A model generated the notes under the pieces. That model had not been told where the DNA came from, made no database searches, and was given only the letters and a program-made list of their open reading frames with translations. DNA of 64,000 nucleotides, from positions 24,913,457 through 24,977,456 of the forward strand of contig OW388290.1 of NCBI GenBank assembly GCA_936450465.1. The letters are read 5' to 3'. Shown in pieces: positions 45,416 to 56,960 of the stretch. Positions within the stretch are counted from its first letter, which is position 1; each line of letters opens with the position of its first letter. This DNA comes from Gibbula magus. Taxonomy: Eukaryota > Mollusca > Gastropoda > Trochida > Trochidae. The translations under genes were made by a program, and so were the position numbers.

Positions 45416-46959
45416 CTGGCTCGACATAAAACACTCATTGATATATATGATTCGAACGATATAGTCGAAAAGGTTTTAGCACTCACAACAGAGGTGAGGA
45501 GCTCAATATTTTAGTAACTTCCATTCGTATACATATCTAAAGTTACGAGTTCATCAACAATCCTTGGTAGTCTACATATTCTCTGAACTTCTTGATAAGA
45601 GCATTGACTTTGAATCATTTTGAGTACTTGTATGGCACATTTGGTTATTTGTCCATGAACTGCAAGATTTCAAATCACTGTCATTCTTGTCCCCAACAAT
45701 TATAAGATAAATAGTTGCGTTTGTAAAATTTCCGGGATTCATTGCTTTTCAACACCCGCAAATTTAGTTTAAAACCGACGGCGTCAGCAACTATTTATCG
45801 ATATTGTAACATGACCGTTAGTTATCAGGCGTTTTGAAACGAACTCTCTTTTTGCGTACCTATCTCTGAGTGGAAAGGACTTTGCGACTGTTCCATTTTT
45901 GCAAGAGGTGTGGTCAAGTCAAAACAAATGTAAATACTCGGCGTCATATTTACATTAGCAACAATTTACACATAAGCTCAAACAGTGTCACCTCAACTAT
46001 GTTCACTTCACAATATTCACGTATCCTTATAGATGGCGATACACATTTATCTACGACATCAACACAGTAAAAGACCTAGGAATAAACATCTTAAACTTGC
46101 CCTAACCCATTGTGACAATGACGCTAGCATTGTGACGTCAAAACGGTTGATCATTATGACGTCATGCCATGGCAACGGCATTCGGTAATCAGGGCCACAT
46201 GGAAGAAGGCGTCGAACTTGGACAAATCTTACTAGTTAAAAACATTTTAGTTACTTGAAACTAATTAATTTTGAGAGTTATTTGTGACCTATACTGCTAT
46301 ACACAAGTTATAAAATGACAATGCCATCTGTCAAATTTGAGTAAGGAGCACATATTAAGAGAAATAGAAAAAATAATTTTTGAGTCGGGCCGAATCTTGT
46401 GAATACGATGTATATGTTCGAGGTGATTCGCCCCAAGTAATTTGCGGGTATTCATTGTATTTCAACATAGGCAAATCAACCAATCAGAAACAAGGATTCA
46501 CCGAAACCATGTTACAATAGTAATTATTGATACTGTTCAAACCATCATACACTAATAAAAGTATCTGAAACTTCCATGGAATGACATACATGGCAACGGT
46601 ATGGTCAAAACTTTCACAACAGTATTCCTTAAATAATGATGATAAAATGTGTCACAACTGCTTTACCGTAAATTTGGAAATCTATTTTACTACGAGATTT
46701 TACATGCAAACTGGATTCGATTCCATAATCAACGTTTATCTATTGCATTCGGCTTGAAAATGTATATGTGTTTTTATATCTCTGTTTTTATTTCAAGAAA
46801 TAAGTTAATTTGTTTTACCTATTTTAACGTTATAACATGAAATGCCAAACTGGAAACAACATTGATATTACATAAAAAAATTTGCTGCCTAAATGAAAAT
46901 CAACTACACGAAAGCATTGTTTACCTATACCTAACTATTTCAATACAAGGCAGTTTTGA
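45416..46959. other. Gene-free stretch with small inverted repeat
   Basis: ACCCGCAAATTT near 45750 and AATTTGCGGGTATTC near 46440, each beside ATTCATTG..TTTCAACA, form an inverted pair about 680 bases apart. TGACGTCA-type sites lie near 46135-46165. No supported gene. Confidence 0.4.
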
Positions 46960-47320
46960 TTAAAACACCTCACTGAAAACTGAAAACGATATATGTATGT
47001 TATCAACGTCCTGAAGTTGAGAAGGATGCTACTGACACATGGGTTATTCTCAAGAGGAGGCAATTACTATTTATTCGTTTACCAAGACGCCTGTCCTTAA
47101 CCCTTGTTACCCTACTGTCTTTGATGTACTGGTCTAACTCTGGAAGATTAAATAACGAATTCCCAGAGGAGAGTTAAGTCTTGAGAATAAATAAGAAGGT
47201 CATCACTGTGTCTGCCCTGAGTCGGAAACCAGATAAATAATCAGTTTCAATGCAATTTGTTCACAGTGCTGTGTTTAACATATGTGCCTCAAGAATGATG
47301 ATATATATATATACAACAGT
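46960..47320. repeat. Inverted counterpart of 9500-9890
   Basis: Reverse complement matches 9500-9890. Landmarks are GTTTACCAAGACGCCTGTCC (partner GACAGGCGACTTGGTAAAC) and AAGTCTTGAGAATAAATAAG. No coding frame is shared. Confidence 0.6.
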
Positions 47321-47416
47321 AAAACCGATCACCACCAAAATGCAGCTTTGTAAATAGCTGTATGTAATGTGATAAGAATTTGATCATGAGTATATTATAA
47401 ATTGTTGAAATGTTTG

Positions 47417-47729
47417 TGTTTGCCAGTGAGGTGAGGTGAGTTGGGGTTTAAGACCGCTTTCAAGAGTATTTCACTTATATCGCGGCTGCTAGTATTATGG
47501 CAGGGAGAAAGCCCGCAACGCCATGTGACAATGCATTGCGGTGAAACCTGGGAGCAACGACTAGAACTAGCGAACCATGGGTGGTACTGCGCTGAAATTC
47601 AGTGTAGCATTGCAACCAAACCTTACTGCGTGTAAGTTGCCGTGCCCCTGGCGGGATTCGAACCCAGGACCTCTTGATCCGAAGCCGAACGCGCTAACAA
47701 CTGCGCCGTCCCACCCCTGTTTGCCAGTG
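47417..47729 (-). mobile_element. tRNA-derived SINE with 12-bp target duplication
   Basis: The target duplication TGTTTGCCAGTG lies at 47417-47428 and 47718-47729. On the minus strand the element starts with a tRNA-like head (GGGACGGCGCAGTTGTTAGC, loop CTTCGGATC as in Arg-TCG tRNA, B box GGTTCGAATCC at plus-strand 47654-47664). It ends in a body with GCGATATAAGTGAAATACT, GCGGTCTTAAACCCCAACTC and a short (CACCT)n tail. This tail style is common in gastropod SINEs, which is part of why a mollusc is suspected. The minus open frame at 47567-47785 merely translates it. Confidence 0.88.
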
Positions 47730-49229
47730 TGTTCGCACGCAATATATGAAGTCAGTAAATCCAGATGAACGCATTTCCACTCCATTTGTTTACAACTTGA
47801 AATACTTACACAACCATCTGTTGAATGAATGATATTCCTTGAATCATTATTTTTCTATGAAGACAATGAAATGTCTACGTTTTCCCCTATGACTCAGAAC
47901 TGCATTCTCACACATGGCTCTGAAGATTATATACTGTATCTACACATATATCCGTGTAGCCAAAAGTATAAAGCAATAAGGCCTTCATTTGTATGTGTCA
48001 ATATGACATATATACGATACATAATTTTGTGTAATTTGTTTAGAATGACATTTATTTATTTCCTGTCGGTAAAACATGTAACAATGTTTATATATAGAGG
48101 AGAACGATCGATGTCCCAATGTTCTTGTAATATGACCAATCCGATATTAGATCTACATGACATTACCCATGCTCAATATCCCACTTTCTTGTCATATTGA
48201 ACGATAAATGGATTGTTATTCATTTAGTGAAGAACAATCATAATATTCTTCATCAAATAAATGAGTCGAATTCAATGTTTGGTGATGTAGTTGATCAGAA
48301 GTGAATATCAACAGATCACATGTGTTAGAAATACATGACATTTAGATAGTGACCAAGTATAATATTGTTACATTTGGGATAAAACTACCTTCAATAACAC
48401 AAGTTCCTGTACTATTTCAAAAGTGCAATGTAACAGTAGTGTATATCACATGAATGAATAAGCAGCAATACACATTAATGAAGGTAATTTCCAGAGATGT
48501 ATCAGGCATCACAGACCTGTTGACTTTGTCTCAATCTCTGTTACTAACATCAACATTGTGATTTGGGAATATTTGTAATCGTTTCCTGTGGTTAAACCAT
48601 GTGTTTTTCATTTGTTACCCTCTGTTAATACCTCAAATATTTTTTTAAAACTTATATCAGAAGCATTAAATTGAAATTGCCCTAATTAGAAAAAAACATG
48701 TATCATATGTACTATCAATAACTACCATATTTCGGGAAGAATTTGTGTTGATTGATTAAGGAAAACAGTGTCATGATTAACCTTATTCAACGTTGTTTAT
48801 TCATGATTCCCTGTCCTTAAACTTTGAGGAAAACTCGTTTGAACGATGTATTGATTATAGAAAATTAAATAAATGTAAATTACGAAAATTTGAAATGGTT
48901 AGAGGCATCATGTTAAGATCCATGTGCAATAAAATAATACCCAATTTATGAACGGTTTGTCTTCAAGGTAGATTTTCACAACCATTTCCTGATCATGTCA
49001 TGCCAATTAAATATGACTTGAAGAACAGTAGATTGTTGGTACACAAATTAGTTAAAAGATGCAATTTCAAATGAAAATACCTATACTTAATTCATATGGT
49101 TCTCAAATATAGTTTACAGCTGTCATTTGTGAAAGCCGAAAAAAATCGAAATATAAAGCCGGGAATCGTATTTACAAATCCAATGAGAGTATTAACCATA
49201 TTTACAAATTACACAATTAATCAATTGCG
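47730..49229. other. Gene-free stretch
   Basis: The 123-codon plus-strand frame at 47829-48200 has no recognised domain, no second copy and no splice context that I can defend. No repeats recognised. Confidence 0.4.
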
Positions 49230-49872
49230 TTGATCCGAACAGTGATGTTCTGCTCTAATTTTGACCAATTCAGACGTCAGTGAGAAGCATGAGTTCAGAA
49301 ATGTTTCTTGGTTACAGGTTGTGTAATATCTGGACCAAACATGAGAACTAATAAATTCACCTAAAATAATTATCTTTAAAATTATCAATCGTAGGTTGTA
49401 TATGAATTAATTTATGAACATGTTATGATTACTTTGCAACATAATTGAAACCATTCTCCTCATTCATAAGATCTTTTCAAAGAAATGTATCGAACATTCG
49501 ACAATAATAGATTTTAGAACATTGGAAAAGAAAGTGTAGGGTATATGCGTATGTGACTGTGACACATTATCTACTAACTTACTTAAATCAATGTAGTCAC
49601 TATTAAAATGCAACGTACATTTCTAACTTAGAATCAAATTAAAGTTGCTTGATATAACATTGCTTCAGTAAAGGAATGTGTTGATTTTCACTCCAGTTCT
49701 CAGATTGGGGTATTTACCCTGCACCAACAACTATTCAGTTGGATACTAGGCACTCCAGAAACCAATTATAATAATTCTTTGTAAATATATCATGCCTCGA
49801 TTGTAAATGACATGTTGATTTTCTCTGGCCAAGTATATCTTGTCGACATTATTTCCACTTAATGCACAATGA
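49230..49872. repeat. Intron-like block, inverted counterpart of 6100-6760
   Basis: Reverse-complement matches are 49230-49330 with 6610-6760 (CATGAGTTCAGAAATGTTTC), 49680-49750 with 6170-6240 (TTTTCACTCCAGTTCTCA, CAACAACTATTCAGTT) and 49760-49870 with 6025-6170. It leads directly into exon Z2. Confidence 0.6.
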
Positions 49873-50068
49873 CAGCAGATGAGTTGACGGAGATGCTACA
49901 AACTGTAAACAGAGTTTACACTGCGATTATATTTGCTTTCAGATCAAGAGGCCGGATCAGAAGTATCTATTTTCACTTTGAGAGGAAATGAGTTGACTTT
50001 ACAATACAACTTTATGAAAGAAGTGTTGTCTGGTAGGGTATTTTATGCAGTGACTTTGTCAGTTTAAC
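49873..50068 (+). pseudogene. Exon-like fragment Z2, frameshifted copy of Z1
   Basis: After an ACAGCAG acceptor the sequence encodes DELTEMLQTVNRVYT in one frame. After a frame change it encodes SEVSIFTLRGNELTLQYNF and MKEVLSGRV, ending in a stop. Alignment to Z1 (5794-6020, minus) is unambiguous over about 60 codons. The frameshift and early stop indicate loss of function. The protein family is unknown to me. Flanking intron and 3' sequence is also shared with Z1. Confidence 0.45.
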
Positions 50069-51719
50069 TCAAACACAAATACTCCACAAATCTTTGGGCT
50101 GGAAATTTATGGTTCTGCTTACAAACTTGTGATTGTAACACCCATGGAGTTCACTGGGATAAGAAGTGGTTAGCGCTTTTCTGAGGACACACGGGTTAGT
50201 GTACTGATGAACTGCATTGTCTCTATGCTTGCAATTTTTATAAACTTGCATTGTTAAACCTTACAAATTGTTTGACAAACATGAAGGTGGATAAAGCAGT
50301 ATTTAGCAGATTAAATTTTGTTAACACGGGCTGACCAAGAATAAAAGGCAGACAAATGCTAATTATTAATCACAGTGACTTTAAACATTAGCTTTCTGGT
50401 GATCCCCGTGGTCCATCCCGATATTGCTGAACCAAAGAAGGTTATCCTCTAATTTTAAATATCACAGTTAAGATGTGTTAGTTTCTTCAGAATTACACCA
50501 ATACAAACTTCAATTTCTTATACTTCCTCTGCACCAAGATCTATAATACAATGAAGCACTTCTGATTCCATACAAACAAGAATATATTTTTTCTTTATTC
50601 ACAAGAACAAATTGAATAATAAAATCATTAAGCATGTAATGTTTAATGTTAAAATTAGGAGATAAACATGTGTGTTTGAAAATCAGCGGCATATGAGTTA
50701 AACGTTTTTATATGATAAAATTCTAATTGCTATGTGATATCTCCTCAAGAACATGTCTACAACTTCTAGAATTGAAATTCACAGTAGCTGTAATTTTAGT
50801 TTTAGCCTATTATCCCTGAGCAACAAGATCCATAACACAAATAAGTAACCTTGATTCGATGCAAAATAGATTCAGTCCATAACCAAGGTGTCCATATGTG
50901 ACGGTTAAGGTAACAGTTTGGCAAAAGCTAAGTCATTTGGAGAAACTGTATTTTACCTATTTGATAAATGGACGTTGATGGATCGAATGCAAAACATACG
51001 TTGGCATTTGGTCACAGAATATTGATTAAGCTTTGCAACCGGCGGAGGAGATCATATGATGGTTAAACAAAACAAGCATCGGCAGCTTTAATCTTGCTTT
51101 ACCTTGGATACTATCAATACATCGTATATGCTGAAAACATGTAGACAAAATAGTATATCAATGGCACGTTTTGATTAATCTCAACTGTCCCAAAAAAGGA
51201 ATCTTTAGGATTAATGAAACATTCCCTAAATAATTTATTATAAAGCCTTATATAGAGACATAATACCTTACTTTTACCTGTTGTATTTTGAGTTGAAATA
51301 TATGACATGATCACACCTACAAATACCAATGGCGTCAAGAGTGTAATGTAAAATATACAACAACGGACAATATAAAATGAAAATCGTTATATAAATCGAG
51401 TGTAAGACTTCTGTTCAATAAACACAATCGTGTATTAATAACACTTTCATTATTGAAATCATCCAGTATCGAACATCCCAGTATCTCAAACCACACCATT
51501 GTCTTGTCAATCGACAGGTTCAAAGAAACCTAAATCAACTATTCGCTCCTGTCTCTTATACACCATTCTAGATAAATATCTATGTTTTGATTACGGTCCT
51601 TGCTATCATCTCACAGTGGAATATTGATTCCGCAAAATATTTACGAATTCAAGTCAGTTTGACAGGTATATCTAACGTAAAATTATAAAACAAGACTAGA
51701 AATATCCAAACAAGAAAAA
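50069..51719. other. Gene-free stretch, first 230 bases duplicated
   Basis: Bases 50069-50290 correspond to 5650-5793 in reverse (ATACTCCACA, GAGTTCACT, AGAAGTGGTTA). The rest shows nothing recognised. Confidence 0.45.
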
Positions 51720-52475
51720 AGTGAGCATGGCTCACATACCCCCGCCATCTGCTATCCGTCCATTGAGAATTATAGATGTGAAGGGTACTACGTTTAAAAA
51801 CAGCTTCAAGCATCATAATATTGTCCAAAATAATTTTTGGAACTGGCTTTGTTATTACAAAATTTCATTCACCCAGATGTAATATTTTTCAGGTAACTAA
51901 TTTTTCCCATTAGAGCATCACACCGGTAATTTGTACCAAGTTCAATTGTAGATTTAACGGCTTCATAACTCCGTAAAAATAATATTTCGGAACTTGACTG
52001 TGAACTCTATGAAGAGTATCATCTGGACTACCTCCATGTTAAATTTCATTCACCTAGATGTAATAGTTTCCGAGAAATCTTGCCCCCATTGGAGCATCAC
52101 AGTTCTTTTGATACTAAGTTCAATTTGGGTTCAAGGGCCATAACTCCGTAAAAAATAATATTTCGGAAGTGGTTTTCAAACTCGTGGAGAGTGTGATAGT
52201 GAGTACTCATCTAGTTTGAACAGTTTCCGAGAAAACTTGTCCCCATTGAACAAAAAAGTCCACAAAAGTTTCCATGGAAACGACAAAAAATTTAAATCTC
52301 AGAAAATTGAAAATTGTCTGTGCGCGATCAGAAGAACATGGTTAACAACTGTACAAAGTTTGGTTGATGTACCTTTGACGGTTTTTGAGAAAATTGACCG
52401 GACGGAAGGACGGACGGACGGACGGACGGACGGACGGAATGACCGCTATATACCCCCGCTTAGCGGGGGTATAAT
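51720..52475 (+). repeat. Dispersed element with tandem units and CCCCCGC hairpin end, copy 2
   Basis: It begins GTGAGCATGGCTCACATACC and ends with a (GGAC)n run (52403-52437), TGACCGCTATA and the hairpin ACCCCCGCTTAGCGGGGGTA at 52451-52471. Internal units of roughly 170 bases share AAGTTCAATT, CATAACTCCGTAAAAA and AATATTTCGG. The open frame 52216-52515 and its opposite are repeat translations. Confidence 0.7.
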
Positions 52476-53889
52476 ACAAAACGATGCAAAGGTAGACAAT
52501 GTAAGATTTTATTGACTGTGGATATATATATATATATTCACATTTGACACATTTTATGCTATGTATTATGGTACAAATTAAAGTTACGTACTGTATCGTT
52601 TGTATCATATATATATTGAAGATTGTGTATGTGTCAATTGAAGTTGCTGTAATCACAGAAATGGCATTCAAATCAGATTTCTGTTCACTTTCCGCACTTT
52701 TCCCTAATGTACCGACACCAATCAACAGATTCAGTTATCGTATATCAATGGAGTCAATAGGATCATCTGATCTTATCCTAACTTGATACACAACAGATAC
52801 ATTTTATTAATAAATCAACCAAGGAATGATTTAAAATATTTGATGAGAAGACAAGAGGATTTGTAGATCAGGTTATGTGAACTGGTGCGAGTTCACTTTC
52901 ATGTTCTTCGTATATTCACTAAGTTGTATTTTTCCTTTTGTTAACATCTTTAATGTGGAACGGGACTTTAAGAAAGTCAACAGCATTTTATTTCCAGGAA
53001 TGCACTTTGATCACAGGAAACTTTTAAGTGGTTATTTTGTTAGTTCACTGGTTCTATCTACGTTTTTCAACAACGAACTCATTTAATCAAGATATCAATA
53101 TCCCTGCTCTACAGGGAAAACTGTATGTTTGCACCCGAATTTAGCAAGGTTTATAAAGTCTCCTTCATTCCATTTTAGACGATTATGTTTAATTCTGGTT
53201 TAGTTATTACAAGAAACATAGCCTATTTTTACACCTGAATATGAAAATATTAGTAGTTCACTGGTTCAATCCAACGTTTGTCGAACATGTATATTAAGCA
53301 AGCATGAAATCAAGCTATCAATATCCAAACTTTACTATGACGTTAACTATATTTATTATATAACGGAGGGTGTTATCGATGCAATTACGCAATCTGATAG
53401 ACTTTGTATCAAAATCTGATAAATATGAAAAATAGGTCAAAGGTCATATAAACGAATTATCTTCGCAAATTTCCACACACCTCATGTGAATCTGAAATCA
53501 CGAAAACTGCGTCAAGGCTAGTTCACTTAATATTCGAAGCAAACAATTCCTAATATTTATTGACTCTATCCAGGCACTTCCCAACAACATATCGCCGACA
53601 GAGTGACCTGTACAGTAGTCAGCTGTAAATGAAATAACTACGCAAACATTTGGTCAGTTATCTTATCAGTTTTGTGTCAAAAGCCCTCTTCTTTCAAAGA
53701 CATTAGAATGTCTATAATAAAGAGGTTATTTACCTCGTGTGGTTCTGTATCAAAAGGAAACACACTTGGTTAATATCCTCTAATAAAAAGAAGTTCAAAT
53801 GAGTGTTACCCATATAGAATATATATAAAGTTATGTGCTAACATTGTTATGCCCGAATATGCATATAATCAGTATACAAATAAAACATA
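52476..53889. other. Gene-free stretch
   Basis: Short frames only (52544-52786, 52877-53086), without family signature. No repeats recognised. Confidence 0.4.
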
Positions 53890-54070
53890 TACAGTCAGGC
53901 CTCGATAATCCGAACGCTTCCGTTTTTCATCAAAAACGTTCGGATAGTGAAATGTTCGGACAACTGAGTACTGAGGACTACTATAGAGATCAGTTTGATT
54001 ACATCTTCCTACCGTTCGGAAACTGCGAGATTCGGATTATCGGTGGCCGGATTATCGCGGCTTGACTGTA
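53890..54070. mobile_element. pogo/Tigger-like MITE with TA target duplication
   Basis: TA flanks inverted ends CAGTCAGGCCTCGATAATCC (from 53892) and CGGATTATCGCGGCTTGACTG (ending 54068). A central GTTCGGA repeat lies in both halves. The CAG start, TA duplication and TCGATAATCCG string are typical of pogo/Tigger-type non-autonomous elements of the Tc1/mariner superfamily. No transposase. Two open frames across it are artefacts. Confidence 0.82.
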
Positions 54071-55959
54071 CATGGATCAGGGAGATACTTACCAAATTGG
54101 TGAGAAATGTGGTGTGCATTCTGTTGCAGATACACAATTTTTTTTCTCAGAACCAGGGTTATGACGCCAATACCGATGACACCCTTCACTCTCACCTTAT
54201 TCAATCAGACCTAATACCTTATTGACAAATCTGATATACTATAGATATTTATGTCTGCTTTACTATCGATTCATTGCGTAATTATACCAATTGATGTCCC
54301 TCCTGACAAAGTATGATTGACTGAGTTCTATATAACCGCTAATGTGCCCTCCAAAGGTTAAGCCAAATCCAGAAATTGACAATTAAATAGACTTTTATTA
54401 TTTACATATATCTCACCTATTCAATCAAAAGAATTTTTATATTTTATATTTTCAAACGTAGAAAGGAAATAGATATGTATATAGAAATGTTGCAATTCAC
54501 ATGTACAGTTTTTGTTGAAAAAAGGCAGCTTTGTGACCAACACCAAAATATGTTGTCCCTGTTCCTCTACTTAGATGCCAATAGAGATACCCTGGATGCA
54601 TGACTTGTTCTTTTGCTCTTCAGCCTTTGTTGTAATTATTTTTAAAAAATAGTAAAATCACAACAATACTATACATTGAAGAGATTTCTGATGATTGGAA
54701 TACAGATTGGACATTCATAACTGTGTCAGACAGAACTAAATATACATGTACACACATGTATTTCGAGGTACTTTTTGGAGAATTATTATTATTATTAATG
54801 AGTTGTCTTGCCATTTTGGTTTTCCATGTAATATTTTCAATTATATTTCGAATGCAGTCAAAATAACTATAATGGTGTCGGAAAATTAAGAATAAAGTAG
54901 GAACATACTCTTTGAATGTTTTTTGTTCTCACTTTAGATGGCCCCTAAAATTGTCATCATGTATACACAAATGTGGATCTGAATAGTTTTTTGAAAAGTG
55001 TTTTTTGAAAGTAAATCGATTATTCCGGAAGATCAAGGTATTTGCATTCATCAAGATCCATATTCAGATCTCTTGCTTGCCTAAAACATATTCTCAGTTA
55101 TATTGTGCTGATTGATGGATGACCTCATAACCTGATATTGATTTACCTAATATAACCTCCCTGAATGTATCTGGCTCGATGTGTGTAATCTTATCGCTGT
55201 GATATCACGTAATAACATAGAATAAACACTGGAATGACCTCAAATATTTAGTTGTTGAATAGTAGCCTATTTTCTTGTTGAGATTGTTATTGTTACAGTT
55301 TGCTGAGGGAGTGATGCTATATAACTGTATTGTATGGACACCTTCGTATTGATTTTTCTTGGTCGTTTTCTCGAGCATTACATAAAACATAACCACCACG
55401 AACAATATATATCCATATTGGTATTAATAGCTTTCAATGTCACTGAGTGAGATAAACATGACGTTTTTAGGGAGAGATGTAGTGTAAACTATAAGCTTAA
55501 CAAATTGATAAAAATAAATACACTATTTATATTAATTTCTCAAAGCAGCTCAGATTTTCCTCGTTGTCAATTGGGGGTGTTTATAAACGGGTTTGTCTTA
55601 GTATCCAGTGAATTCCAGTATTCCAATCACCCCAGTTTTCATTTTATTTTTACCAGCGATAAAGTGATGGTTAATTACTACTTGTGGTAATTTTAGAACA
55701 GATGTCGAAGTAACTATACTTCTATTGACATGCCAATAAGAAGGTTCATTATCAACATGATAATCAAAGTTGGAAACTGAGGAAATTGAGGATAAACACT
55801 TAAATCAGTTACGCAAGAGTCAATTTCTACTTAAACTTTAACGTTATCCATTATGATTCTTAGTTCAAGGGTGAATTTGACCTCAAATGTTGTGAATAAT
55901 CCCCGGTTCTGGTCTTTGAAATGCTTCCTGTAACACCTGATCTGATCCATATAATCAGA
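54071..55959. other. Gene-free stretch
   Basis: AT-rich DNA with a short (ATT)n run at about 54783-54798. Short frames lack support. Nothing else recognised. Confidence 0.4.
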
Positions 55960-56960
55960 AACAGTTTTTGTTGTGTCGTATCATGCTTTGTTTATGCTAG
56001 GATCGATAAACATCTGCTTTACTCGCGTCCAAATCAGTGGCAGTATGATAGTGGCCACGAGGACAATTTCAACTCAATTCATCTACTCATCTTTTAGACG
56101 AAAACCGGAAGATGTATTAAGTTTCTGGTGACTCGTTATTTTAAACCATTTTGATATACGAGCAAGGATCAAGAAAATGAGTCTGATTCGAGATACGCTA
56201 ACATTTGAAAAATCATATGTAACCTTCATTCCTAACAGTTTTTTTCAATGCGTAACTTGGCGATAACATAATATCACATATTATATGATATAGAATATAG
56301 AAACATGAAGATACTATCCTGAAATGTAATTTCGTTGTTGACCTCGTTTGAGCCCTTTACTTTAGTTAATAATACTATGGGCTTGACTTTCTCTTGCATA
56401 TAATTTCACATTCTTTGTTATCACATGATTTTGGGCACCGTAAGATAAAGAGGAGGTGACAATGTAGGTACATGTAAATTTATAATTGTTGTGAATTCTT
56501 ACCGCTATAACAACGATATAAGTTACTTTTTGACAAATTGATTCTAGTTACAGAAACAATGATATAAGCAATAAAATAATTGACAATTCCATCCCCATAA
56601 TTTTTTTAGCGCCGGTTAGCAGTTACTTAATCAATTATATTATGGGTTTAATAGATGATGCCAGTTAACCTGAAGACAAATGCTATGTGGACAGTGCATT
56701 ACAGGATTAGTTAGAAATAAATGAAAGCTTAAGATGAGTTTGCTTGTCATTTAACTGAGCTACATATGAAGAAGTTACATTGCGACGTACATGTATGTAT
56801 GTATGTATGTGTGTGTTGATTAGGTTTAAATTACTTGTTTAATCAGTAATATATGTAAGCTGAATATTGTGTTCAGTGGCATGTAAAACGAAGTAACAGG
56901 CATATAAATTAGTATAGTATTACAATATATGTGTGTGTATAATAACAGGAAATACAGATT
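55960..56960. repeat. Outer right arm of the large inverted duplication
   Basis: Bases 55970-56075 match 3055-3150 and 56310-56380 match 2700-2775 in reverse. Bases 56690-56960 hold tandem-like units (GATTAGTTAGAAATAAATGA, GTAAGCTGAATATTG) related to those around exons X1 and X2, with a short GTAT microsatellite at 56790-56815. Confidence 0.55.

Noticed and set aside
47640..47712. Functional tRNA-Arg gene on the minus strand
   Set aside because: A and B boxes are present, but the acceptor stem does not pair well, the head is fused to a body and tail, and perfect target duplications flank the whole, so it is a SINE.
47829..48200. 123-codon open frame as a gene
   Set aside because: Composition is that of AT-rich non-coding DNA, no domain is recognised, there is no copy in the window, and no splice or promoter evidence was found.
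52342..52725. 127-codon minus-strand frame
   Set aside because: Its start region translates the GGAC repeat and hairpin end of the dispersed element and the rest is AT-rich DNA.
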